Positions 49,449 through 56,495 of a DNA stretch of 56,495 nt are shown piece by piece. The DNA comes from an uncultured Acetatifactor sp. (GTDB lineage Bacteria > Bacillota > Clostridia > Lachnospirales > Lachnospiraceae): assembly GCA_934402375.1 (NCBI GenBank), contig CAKRUB010000018.1, positions 1-56,495 on the forward strand, given 5' to 3'. Each line of letters opens with the position of its first letter. Within the stretch, counting starts at the first letter, position 1. The notes under the pieces were generated by a model. It did no database searches and was not told the DNA's origin. It was given only the letters and a program-made list of their open reading frames with translations. The translations under genes were made by a program, and so were the position numbers.

Positions 49449-49901
49449 ATGTGGGGTATGATTTTGACGGCGGTTTGTCTGGCGGCAATGAGTATTGCAG
49501 ATATTGTGAACAGAAAAGTGCCGTTGTGGATGCTGACGGTACAGGCATCATTGGCGGTCGGTATGCTGGTATGGGGAGGGATCAATGGGGAGCTGAGTAT
49601 CGGAGGAATCTGCAGGGCGCTTATTCCGGGGATAATACTGGTAGCAATCGCGTTATCCACAAAAAAAGCCGGCTGGGCGGACGGCGTGGTGCTGCTTTTG
49701 CTGGGAATACAGACAAATTACGAGAAATGTATGGTGGCTGTCCTTGTGGCGCTTTTTCTTATGGCGGTGTTTTCTGTGGTACTGCTTGTGCTTCGTAAGG
49801 TGAAAAAGGATACAAAGCTGCCATTTATTCCTTTTTTGGCAATGGGCTGGTTTTTAGGGCTGTTTCTGACTGGCAGCATTTATACATTGCAGACGGTCTA
49901 G
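49449..49901 (+). CDS. Second A24-like prepilin peptidase
   Basis: This 150-residue polytopic membrane protein is related to A24 peptidases. Candidate catalytic aspartates are D18 in SIADIVNRKVPLW and D78 in the GWADGVVLLLLG segment, 60 residues apart against 58 in the first peptidase of the operon. The second motif departs from the normal GxGD by having Trp and Ala before the Asp. So it may be a divergent peptidase or have specialised on one pseudopilin. AGGAGAAG precedes the ATG. It lies between two TadE-like genes. Confidence 0.72.
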   Translation: MWGMILTAVCLAAMSIADIVNRKVPLWMLTVQASLAVGMLVWGGINGELSIGGICRALIPGIILVAIALSTKKAGWADGVVLLLLGIQTNYEKCMVAVLVALFLMAVFSVVLLVLRKVKKDTKLPFIPFLAMGWFLGLFLTGSIYTLQTV

Positions 49902-49914
49902 AGGGGGGAGAATT

Positions 49915-50349
49915 ATGCGGAAGCAGAATGCTTATTTTACGGTCGAGGCAGCGTTGATTCTGCCGCTTGTCATGAGTGCTGTCATGATGGAGATCTTTCT
50001 TTTAATATTTCAGTATGATCGGTGCGTACTGGAACAGGATGCCAACAGAATGGCAATATGTGCGGCAGTCGTGGTGGGTGATACGACGGAGGAACTGGAA
50101 AAGAAAATCCAAAGCAGGATGCAAACGGTTTCGATGGAAAAATACCTTGCATGGAGCATGGAGAAGTTTCAACTTGAAATGGTAAGAGGAAGAGTGGAGG
50201 TTAATGGCGGAGGGAGCTTTGCCCTGCCGTTGCCGGAATGGAATCTGTTTACCGGGGAGAGTGTATGGAGAGCCGAAGTGAAACGAAGGGCAATCAAAGT
50301 TTCTCCGACAGATTTTATCAGACTCTATCGGAAAGTGGGAGGAGAATAA
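49915..50349 (+). CDS. TadE-like pseudopilin
   Basis: This 144-residue protein starts MRKQNAYFTVEAALILPLVM, a TadE-like signature followed directly by one hydrophobic helix, then a small extracellular domain. TadE and TadF pseudopilins are cleaved by the A24 peptidase and help build the pilus base or fibre. Here the usual Gly before the cleavage site is replaced (NAYF), so processing is uncertain. AGGGGGGAG precedes the ATG, 13 nt after the peptidase-like gene. It stops 2 nt before the FHA gene start. Confidence 0.78.
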   Translation: MRKQNAYFTVEAALILPLVMSAVMMEIFLLIFQYDRCVLEQDANRMAICAAVVVGDTTEELEKKIQSRMQTVSMEKYLAWSMEKFQLEMVRGRVEVNGGGSFALPLPEWNLFTGESVWRAEVKRRAIKVSPTDFIRLYRKVGGE

Positions 50350-50351
50350 AG

Positions 50352-51560
50352 GTGCAGACAGAATTTGTGAGAAGCCTGAATTGTAATTATGAAAGAATAC
50401 TTCTGGAAAAAAAGCCAGAGGAAAAGAAATATCAGTATTGTATTCTGAACAGGGGAGGAATCCGGGGGCTGCTACCGTGCAGTCTGAGATACATTAACGG
50501 AATTGCCTATCTGTACTATGACATTTCGTCCAGACAGAATATAAAGCAGCTGTATAAAATGCATCATATCACACGCGAATGGATTACAGATTTTATGTGG
50601 GGAATGCGCCGGATCAAGCAGGAGCTGGAGCGATTTCTGCTTGATTCCCGAAACATTATCTGGTATCCAGAGCAGGTTTATCAGGATCTGGAGAGCAATG
50701 TGTTTTCTTTTATGTATATCCCTTATTACGAGGGGGATAACGGTTTTAAGCAGCTTTTGGAATTCTGGGTCGAGCAGCTGAACTATGAGGATGAAGGGCT
50801 TGTTGAATGTATTTATCATATGTATGAGCAATATGAAAATATAGGTGAGGTCTATCTGCAAGGGCAGATTTACGAAGATGCAGAAAAACTGGAAAAGGCA
50901 GAGAGTGTGAAAAAGACGCTTTCTGTGGTGCCAGAAAGAATGAACATTGCTGTTGAGCGAAAACTTGACAGGAAGATTCCGGAAGAAAAGGGAGAGGAGC
51001 AATTTCCTGTGGAAGACGTGAAACAGGATGGAATTCGTCACTTTTTTGAAAGCCTTGGGGGAAGAAAAAGAAAGGGGAAAGACCAGAGAGAGAGCTATCG
51101 TCGTGAAATGCATGAGCTGATGAACGGACAGGCAGTTGCGGAGGAGACTGTGTATGGGAAAGGGGAGAATACGGATGACACAAACTGTAATGTAGAGAAA
51201 AAAAGGGCAGCCCTGAATGAGGAGGATTACGGCAGGACGATATATATAGAGGGAACGGCGGAAAATGCAGTGAAGGAACACAGGATATGTACAGCAGAAG
51301 GGAGAACCCTGGCGGTGCTTGACAAACCGGTGCATACGATCGGAAAAAAGAGAGGAGAGACAGACATTGTGCTGGAGGATGTGTCGGTCAGCAGACTACA
51401 TGCCAGAATCGTACAGGAAAAGGAAACCTTTTATCTGGAGGACCTGAATTCCACAAACGGCACATTCAAAAATGGTCTCCGACTACAGCCATATGAAAAG
51501 AGGGAGCTGGCGACGGAGGATGAGGTCAGGATAGGAAGGATAAATCTGACATTTCTATAG
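50352..51560 (+). CDS. DUF6382 and FHA domain protein
   Basis: This 402-residue cytosolic protein has an N-terminal domain of about 170 residues (starting VQTEFVRSLNCNYERILL) that resembles DUF6382. A charged linker follows, then a C-terminal FHA domain (about residues 315-402). The FHA core is visible: HTIGKKRGETDIVL, VSRLHARIV with the phosphothreonine-binding Arg/Ser/His, and LEDLNSTNGTFKNG. FHA domains bind phosphothreonine, so it may link Ser/Thr kinase signalling to pilus assembly, although no kinase is in the window. The GTG start at 50352 is 2 nt after tadE with GGAGGAG upstream. Confidence 0.82.
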   Translation: MQTEFVRSLNCNYERILLEKKPEEKKYQYCILNRGGIRGLLPCSLRYINGIAYLYYDISSRQNIKQLYKMHHITREWITDFMWGMRRIKQELERFLLDSRNIIWYPEQVYQDLESNVFSFMYIPYYEGDNGFKQLLEFWVEQLNYEDEGLVECIYHMYEQYENIGEVYLQGQIYEDAEKLEKAESVKKTLSVVPERMNIAVERKLDRKIPEEKGEEQFPVEDVKQDGIRHFFESLGGRKRKGKDQRESYRREMHELMNGQAVAEETVYGKGENTDDTNCNVEKKRAALNEEDYGRTIYIEGTAENAVKEHRICTAEGRTLAVLDKPVHTIGKKRGETDIVLEDVSVSRLHARIVQEKETFYLEDLNSTNGTFKNGLRLQPYEKRELATEDEVRIGRINLTFL

Positions 51561-51580
51561 AAGCGCAGACGGCTAAAATC

Positions 51581-51609
51581 TTGCATACAGGGTCAGGTTA
51601 TGCTATAAT
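51581..51609 (+). promoter_or_regulatory. Promoter of the MgtC/rhomboid operon
   Basis: TTGCAT (51581-51586), a 17-nt spacer and perfect TATAAT (51604-51609). About 90 nt of leader separate it from the MgtC start codon. Confidence 0.7.
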
Positions 51610-51705
51610 TTTGTAATTATTTGGAACATGACAAAAGGTAGAGAAGGTCTTTTGACAAATGGGGGTTCTGAATGAAAAACATAATTACATGGGGAGGAAA
51701 CAAGG

Positions 51706-52392
51706 ATGCTGACCTTGGAATTTGTTCAGGAACAGGCGGAATACCTTGCAAGAATAATTCTTGCGTGTATCTGCGGAGGAGTTATAGGGATAGAAAGGCA
51801 ACAGCGGGTTAAAGCAGCGGGTACCCGAACGCACATGATGTTTGCGCTGGCAACGGCACTGATGATGATTATTTCTAAGTACGGATTTTCGGATGTGGCA
51901 GGAAATCCCGGTATGAGTCTTGATGTATCGCGTGTGGCGGCAGGTATTATTTCCGGTATTGGTATTCTCGGCGGTGGTATAATTTTTACCGGTAAACGAG
52001 GCAATTCCAGCGGGATTACTACAGCAGTCGGAATCTGGGCGACAATCGGCATAGGTATGGCAATCGGAGCCGGCATGTATGTCATTGGAGTCTGTACAAC
52101 GATTATTATTGTAATCTTGCAGTGGGCATTGCATAAGAATCTTTGGATTGTAAAGCAACCGAGCAGAGCGCAGGTCAGCTTCCGTGTCGAAAAGGAAAAG
52201 AATGCCTATGAAAAGATTGTGTCGGAATTGGAGCAGCATAATATTGCCATGAGCCAGTTCAGGTGGGAACGAAAGAATAATAAGGCATTTTCGTTGAGCT
52301 GTCAGGTGCTAATTCCCACCGGATTAAGCCGGGACGAAATAGTTGCAATTTTTACAGACATGGAAGAGGTTGAAACCTTCGAGGTGATATAG
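51706..52392 (+). CDS. MgtC/SapB family membrane protein
   Basis: This 228-residue protein has an N-terminal membrane domain with about four helices (residues 10-140) and a cytosolic ACT-like domain at the C-terminus. The MgtC signature is present: ICGGVIGIERQ, GTRTHMMFALATALMMI, RVAAGIISGIGILGGGII and GITTAVGIWATIGIGMAIG. Members influence magnesium homeostasis or ATP synthase activity under stress. GGGGAGG lies upstream. The following rhomboid gene starts 1 nt after the stop, so these are translationally coupled. Confidence 0.88.
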   Translation: MLTLEFVQEQAEYLARIILACICGGVIGIERQQRVKAAGTRTHMMFALATALMMIISKYGFSDVAGNPGMSLDVSRVAAGIISGIGILGGGIIFTGKRGNSSGITTAVGIWATIGIGMAIGAGMYVIGVCTTIIIVILQWALHKNLWIVKQPSRAQVSFRVEKEKNAYEKIVSELEQHNIAMSQFRWERKNNKAFSLSCQVLIPTGLSRDEIVAIFTDMEEVETFEVI

Positions 52393-52393
52393 C

Positions 52394-52990
52394 TTGAACA
52401 AATGGAAGGAACTGCCATTTATTAGTGGCCTGCTTGTATCTGTCAATGTCATAGTGTTTGTGATCTGCATGTTTACAGGTAACACTTTGTACAGGCTTGG
52501 ACAACTGGATGTGATTGACGTGCTTATACGAGGGGAATACGGACGTATTCTCTGGGCGATGTTTCTCCATGTGGACATGACTCATATCGTCAATAATATG
52601 TTGATACTTTTTTTCATGGGAGCTATGATAGAAAAGGAAGTAGGTCACATCAGTTATGCTGTCTTATATTTCCTTTCGGGCATTGGTGGAAACATATTGT
52701 CCTTATTTGTTAAATTCTTGAACAGCGACGCAACGGGGTCTGTGGGAGCGAGCGGCGCTGTGTTTGGTCTGGATGGAGTTTTACTTGCGATGGTTTTGAT
52801 GTCTGGCAGAAAAATGTCGAATGTAACACCGCTCAGAGTAGTGGCAATGATCTGCCTTTCGCTATACAGTGGATTCAGTGCGACGAACATTGATAACGCA
52901 GCCCATGTGGGAGGACTGATTGTGGGATTTCTGGGGGGATGCGTTGTCTGCATTTTACAGCGGCGGAGAAAAACGGGAAAACAACGATAA
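52394..52990 (+). CDS. Rhomboid family intramembrane serine protease
   Basis: This 198-residue protease has six predicted membrane helices and cuts membrane proteins within or near the bilayer. The catalytic Ser is S120 in SVGASGAVFG and the His is H171 in NAAHVGGLIVGF. The loop HVDMTHIVNNM is the family HxxxxHxxxN region. The start is TTG at 52394 with GAGGTGA 6 nt upstream, inside the end of the MgtC gene. The substrate is unknown. Confidence 0.92.
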   Translation: MNKWKELPFISGLLVSVNVIVFVICMFTGNTLYRLGQLDVIDVLIRGEYGRILWAMFLHVDMTHIVNNMLILFFMGAMIEKEVGHISYAVLYFLSGIGGNILSLFVKFLNSDATGSVGASGAVFGLDGVLLAMVLMSGRKMSNVTPLRVVAMICLSLYSGFSATNIDNAAHVGGLIVGFLGGCVVCILQRRRKTGKQR

Positions 52991-53002
52991 GGAGGTGCGT
53001 AT

Positions 53003-54010
53003 TTGAATATCAATATTTACTATGGTGGAAGAGGAATCATTGACGACCCTACAATATTTGTCATTAACAAAATGCAGGAAATACTGGAGGAGCTTCGGGT
53101 AACTGTAACCAGATATAATTTGTATGAATGCAAGAGCACGATTCCCACCCTGCCGCAGACCCTGAAGGATGCAGATGGAATTATCCTTGCAACAACGGTC
53201 GAATGGTATGGAATCGGCGGATATATGCAGCAGTTCCTGGATGCCTGCTGGCTTTTTGGAGATAAGGAGAAGATATCTAAAATCTATATGTGTCCGGTGG
53301 TAATGTCAACGACATATGGAGAAAGAGAAGGAAAGCTGAATTTAGCTACGGCATGGGAAATTTTGGGTGGACGGCCGTGCAGCGGTATCTGCGGCTATAT
53401 AGAGAATACCGTTGTACTGGAAATGCACGAGCAGTACCTTCGTATTATTGAGAAAAAAGTGGAAAATCTGTATAGAACCATCAGTCAGAAAATGGATTGT
53501 TTCCCCACCAGCAATCAGGCGGTCAGGCAGAGAATCGCGGTGCCGAAAACCAGTGATCTGACACCGCAGGAGTCGGAACAGTTGTCACAATATGTGTCTG
53601 ATGACAGCTATGTACAGCGCCAGAAACAGGATATTCAGGAGTTGACAAGCTTGTTTCGCGGGATGTTGAACGAAGAGGGAGCAGACAGCGAGAAAGAATA
53701 TGTCGGAGTCTTTCGCAAACATTTTAAGCCGCAGGCAGGATTCCACGCCAGCTATTCAATTACAATAGAGGAAAAGAAGAAAAAGTTCATTATAACGGTA
53801 GACGGAACTAAGGTTGAATGCTATTACGGGGTAGTTGAGCAGCCGGATGTAGAGATGCAGATGAACCGTGCTACCATGGAGGAAATAGTAAGCGGGAGAA
53901 TGAGTTTTCAAAGAGCCTTTATGTCGGGAGCGATGAAGACAAAAGGAGATTTCAGAATACTCAGAACACTGGATCAGTTATTCCTGTTCGAGGACAAGAC
54001 AAAATTATGA
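53003..54010 (+). CDS. Flavodoxin-like/SCP2 fusion protein
   Basis: This 335-residue cytosolic protein is built of two parts. Residues 1-160 look like an NADPH-dependent FMN reductase or flavodoxin fold, with the flavin-site-like ATTVEWYGIGGYMQQFLD and a following SGICGYIE strand. A linker of about 65 residues leads to an SCP2 sterol-carrier-like domain (about residues 225-335, with YSITIEEKKKKFIITVDG and ending MKTKGDFRIL). SCP2 domains bind lipids or fatty acyl chains. The start is TTG at 53003 after GGAGGTG. The joint architecture suggests redox work on a lipid-like substrate, but the activity is unknown. Confidence 0.68.
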   Translation: MNINIYYGGRGIIDDPTIFVINKMQEILEELRVTVTRYNLYECKSTIPTLPQTLKDADGIILATTVEWYGIGGYMQQFLDACWLFGDKEKISKIYMCPVVMSTTYGEREGKLNLATAWEILGGRPCSGICGYIENTVVLEMHEQYLRIIEKKVENLYRTISQKMDCFPTSNQAVRQRIAVPKTSDLTPQESEQLSQYVSDDSYVQRQKQDIQELTSLFRGMLNEEGADSEKEYVGVFRKHFKPQAGFHASYSITIEEKKKKFIITVDGTKVECYYGVVEQPDVEMQMNRATMEEIVSGRMSFQRAFMSGAMKTKGDFRILRTLDQLFLFEDKTKL

Positions 54011-54026
54011 CAGGGAGGATGTTGAA

Positions 54027-54437
54027 ATGAAAAAGGATGATTGCATTTTTTGTAAGATAGCAAACGGGGAAATTTCGTCTAAGACATTGTACGAAGATGC
54101 CAGGTTTCGCGTGATTCTTGATCTCGGGCCGGCGACGAAGGGACATGCGCTGATTCTGCCGAAGGATCATGCTGCAGATCTGTATGAGCTTCCGGAGGAG
54201 ACTGCTGCGGACGTAATGAAGCTGGCTAAGAGGATGGCGGAAACCTTAAGAGACAAGCTGAAATGTGACGGTTTGAATCTGGTTCAGAACAACGGAGAGA
54301 CTGCAGGGCAGACCGTGCAGCATTTTCATTTGCATCTGATCCCGAGATACCAGGGAGATGGGCAAAACATAAACTGGGTACCGTCTAAACCGACGCAGGA
54401 GGAGCTTGAGGCCGTAAGAAAGGAAATTGCGGAATAA
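54027..54437 (+). CDS. HIT family hydrolase (Hint-like)
   Basis: This 136-residue cytosolic histidine triad protein hydrolyses nucleoside phosphoramidates or adenylated compounds. The N-terminal CIFCKIANGEI is typical of Hint. The catalytic triad is HFHLHLIP (about residues 98-105). AGGGAGG precedes the ATG. Its TAA stop is followed directly by the ATG of the fumarase alpha gene with no gap, so they are co-transcribed. Confidence 0.93.
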   Translation: MKKDDCIFCKIANGEISSKTLYEDARFRVILDLGPATKGHALILPKDHAADLYELPEETAADVMKLAKRMAETLRDKLKCDGLNLVQNNGETAGQTVQHFHLHLIPRYQGDGQNINWVPSKPTQEELEAVRKEIAE

Positions 54438-55280
54438 ATGCGGACAATTAGTGTAAAGGACATTACGCAAAATGTGAAAGAGATGTGCATCGAGGCGAAT
54501 CATTTTCTGTCGAAGGATATGGTTTGCGCATTGGAGCAGGCATTCGAATCAGAGGAGTCTCCCCTTGGCAGACAGATACTGGGACAGTTACAGCAGAATC
54601 TGAACATTGCGGGACAGGACATGATTCCAATCTGTCAGGACACCGGTATGGCGGTCGTCTTTGTGGAGATCGGCCAGGAGGTACACTTTGACGGAGGGCT
54701 GTTGAAGGATGCCATCAATGAAGGTGTGAGACAGGGATATACAGAGGGGTTTTTGAGAAAGTCTGTTGTTGGCGATCCGCTGATCAGAGAGAATACAAAG
54801 GATAATACTCCTGCGGTCATTCATTATGATATGGTTGCGGGTGATGCTGTTAAGATCACGCTGGCACCAAAGGGATTTGGCAGCGAGAATATGAGTCGTG
54901 TTTTCATGCTGAAACCGGCAGACGGCATTGAAGGAGTGAAGGAAGCTGTCCTGACGGCAGTGCGGGATGCGGGACCGAACGCCTGTCCGCCCATGGTTGT
55001 GGGAGTCGGAATTGGCGGAACCTTCGAGAAGTGTGCGCTGATGGCGAAGCAGGCATTGACAAGAGCCGTCAATGAGCATTCAGAGATACCCTATATCAGG
55101 GACATGGAAGAGGAACTGTTGGAGAAGATCAACCGTTCCGGAATTGGACCGGGCGGATTGGGAGGAAGTACTACGGCACTTGCCGTAAACATCAATACAT
55201 ATCCGACGCATATTGCGGGGCTTCCGGTAGCAGTGAATATATGCTGCCATGTAAACCGCCATGTTACGAGAGTACTGTAG
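54438..55280 (+). CDS. Fumarate hydratase class I alpha subunit
   Basis: This 280-residue subunit of the oxygen-sensitive 4Fe-4S class I fumarase converts fumarate and malate in anaerobic carbon metabolism. It has CQDTGMAVVF near residue 72, GFGSENMSR and GPNACPPMVVGVGIGGT. Cysteines at these positions and near the C-terminus (VNICCHVNRH) are the cluster ligands. The ATG follows the HIT stop directly. The beta subunit gene follows 58 nt later. A tartrate dehydratase (TtdA) is the close alternative, because the two families look alike; fumarase is the more common role. Confidence 0.88.
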   Translation: MRTISVKDITQNVKEMCIEANHFLSKDMVCALEQAFESEESPLGRQILGQLQQNLNIAGQDMIPICQDTGMAVVFVEIGQEVHFDGGLLKDAINEGVRQGYTEGFLRKSVVGDPLIRENTKDNTPAVIHYDMVAGDAVKITLAPKGFGSENMSRVFMLKPADGIEGVKEAVLTAVRDAGPNACPPMVVGVGIGGTFEKCALMAKQALTRAVNEHSEIPYIRDMEEELLEKINRSGIGPGGLGGSTTALAVNINTYPTHIAGLPVAVNICCHVNRHVTRVL

Positions 55281-55338
55281 ATGAGTATTCTGTAGAGCAG
55301 GCATTGCCATGGGGCATATGCCGGAGACGGAGGAAAGA

Positions 55339-55893
55339 ATGGACAAACATATCAGTGTGCCGTTGACAGATGAAGCAGCCGGATTGCTGAGAGCCGGAGA
55401 CTATGTATATCTGACAGGGGTTATCTATACAGCGAGGGATGCTGCCCATAAACGGATGTATGAGGCTTTGGAGCAAGGGAAAAAATTGCCTTTTGATATG
55501 AAGAATAATGTGATCTATTATATGGGACCTTCCCCTGCAAGAGAGGGAAGACCTATTGGATCGGCAGGACCGACAACAGCCAGCCGGATGGATAAGTATG
55601 CCCCGGCACTGCTGGAACTAGGGCTAAGGGGCATGATTGGAAAGGGAAAGCGAAATCAGGCGGTAAAAGATGCTGTTGTCAGAAACGGTGCAGTTTATTT
55701 TGCAGCAGTAGGCGGGGCAGGAGCCTTATTGTCTAAATCCATTATTTCATCCGAAGTGATAGCATATGATGATCTGGGTACGGAGGCAATACGGAAACTG
55801 GAAGTAAGAGATTTCCCTGTTATTGTTGTGATGGACGCTGAAGGAAATGACTTATATGCAACGGCAACACAGGCTTATTGCAAGAATTTTTAA
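55339..55893 (+). CDS. Fumarate hydratase class I beta subunit
   Basis: This 184-residue partner subunit of the class I hydratase completes the active site with the alpha subunit. Family segments are SAGPTTASRMDKY, GKGKRN, AVGGAGALL and ELGLRGMIG. The ATG at 55339 has GGAGGAAAGA directly upstream; an ATG ten codons earlier lacks one. It ends in a perfect AT-rich palindrome (AGAATTTTTAAAATTCT, 55883-55899) that spans the stop codon. It is the last gene before the tRNA-Ser promoter. Confidence 0.9.
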   Translation: MDKHISVPLTDEAAGLLRAGDYVYLTGVIYTARDAAHKRMYEALEQGKKLPFDMKNNVIYYMGPSPAREGRPIGSAGPTTASRMDKYAPALLELGLRGMIGKGKRNQAVKDAVVRNGAVYFAAVGGAGALLSKSIISSEVIAYDDLGTEAIRKLEVRDFPVIVVMDAEGNDLYATATQAYCKNF

Positions 55894-55909
55894 AATTCTG
55901 AAAAAACAA

Positions 55910-55938
55910 TTGACAAATTGGTACGGGTTGGATATAAT
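55910..55938 (+). promoter_or_regulatory. Consensus promoter of tRNA-Ser
   Basis: Perfect TTGACA (55910-55915), a 17-nt spacer and perfect TATAAT (55933-55938). Confidence 0.85.
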
Positions 55939-55999
55939 AACTTTTGCGTCACGTAAGACGGACGTAATCAAATATTGGTAGAGACGTAGTTCGGATTAA

Positions 56000-56087
56000 G
56001 GAGAAATACTCAAGAGGCCGAAGAGGCGCCCCTGCTAAGGGTGTAGGTCGGGCAACCGGCGCGAGGGTTCAAATCCCTCTTTCTCCG
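56000..56087 (+). tRNA. tRNA-Ser (GCT)
   Basis: GGAGAAA (56000-56006) pairs with TTTCTCC (56080-56086), discriminator G at 56087. The anticodon loop CTGCTAA gives GCT. The 88-nt length and long variable arm are those of a class II serine tRNA. Confidence 0.95.
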
Positions 56088-56101
56088 TTTCACTACCAGT
56101 G

Positions 56102-56137
56102 AAAAAAGAATCTTAAGTGATTGGGATTTCTTTTTTT
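56102..56137 (+). terminator. Terminator after tRNA-Ser
   Basis: AAAAAAGAATC pairs with GATTTCTTTTTTT (one bulge), ending in a T-tract. Confidence 0.6.
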
Positions 56138-56200
56138 GCGCTTTCGCCTCCGGGAGAAAACAAGGCAGTGAAAAAGATTTAAAAAAATTGAAAAAAGTTG

Positions 56201-56229
56201 TTGACAAACAAACAGCGATGTGGTAATCT
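56201..56229 (+). promoter_or_regulatory. Promoter of the rRNA operon
   Basis: Perfect TTGACA (56201-56206), a 17-nt spacer and TAATCT (56224-56229). The leader then has a boxA-like TGTTCTTTGAC near 56272 and processing stems GTCTCGCAAGAGAC and TGCCAGATAATTTCTGGCA before 16S. Confidence 0.75.
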
Positions 56230-56415
56230 AAATAAGCTGTCGCGTGAGACAACAACAAGCAACACAGCAAATGTTCTTTGACAAATAAACAGTAATGCAA
56301 CCCTGAAAATTCCAAATGCGAGCTTGACTCGCAAGAATTATTCAGAGAACGATGTCTCGCAAGAGACAGCTCAAAAACAGTAATGCCAGATAATTTCTGG
56401 CAGGACAAATAATCA

Positions 56416-56495
<80 letters not shown>

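Overview
This window looks like a chromosomal segment from a Lachnospiraceae-type Clostridia (Bacillota). The evidence is the start of a Bacillota-like 16S rRNA gene at the right edge, strong AGGAGG-type ribosome binding sites, sigma-A promoters with 17-bp spacing, a BofA homologue, a flagellin/FliS pair, a Clostridia-style Tad pilus locus, and several families common in Lachnospiraceae (DUF4358, MBOAT and DHHW proteins, DUF6240, DUF5702, a two-subunit class I fumarase). I cannot name the genus.

Layout. 1-5240: a PptA-like tautomerase, an RlmI-type rRNA methyltransferase, tRNA-Pro, an internally deleted GNAT gene, an unknown membrane-anchored protein, and a metal-exporter/Fur-family operon. 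5300-11325: tRNA-Lys, a MATE exporter, a CE2-like SGNH esterase, a tocopherol-cyclase-like protein, a type I toxin-antitoxin locus hidden between genes, TatD, and DUF2752 and DUF4234 proteins. 11470-17440: a probable operon of GH42 beta-galactosidase, PF09818 ATPase, MATE exporter and PHP phosphoesterase. 17420-22745, minus strand: an ABC-F ATPase followed by both halves of a heterodimeric ABC exporter, behind a hairpin-rich leader. Its promoter overlaps back-to-back with the promoter of a DUF4358/MBOAT/DHHW envelope O-acylation operon (22689-26078). A HAD phosphatase and rsmA follow.

27850-31770 is an AT-rich accessory patch with two decayed genes: a DUF234-type ATPase that keeps its promoter and palindrome, and a cell-surface GH10 xylanase that has lost its catalytic core. 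An intact Rpn/PDDEXK nuclease-transposase lies between them. 31780-36720 holds a large TPR/acidic/degenerate-AAA protein directly upstream of glgB. 36830-41320 holds a DUF6240 protein overlapping a flagellin gene and then fliS. yaaL and bofA follow.

41916-51560 is a complete Tad (Flp) pilus operon: prepilin peptidase, TadZ, TadA, TadB, TadC, a 58-residue Flp pilin, a DUF5702 protein, two TadE-like proteins, a second A24-like peptidase and an FHA protein. It starts with a structured leader. A 27-bp near-perfect inverted repeat brackets the start of one TadE-like gene, which is the most unexpected structure in the window. The right end has MgtC, rhomboid and flavodoxin-SCP2 genes, HIT, both fumarase subunits, tRNA-Ser, an rRNA promoter and the first about 80 nt of 16S rRNA.

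Most functions come from recognising families and motifs by eye. No database search was run.
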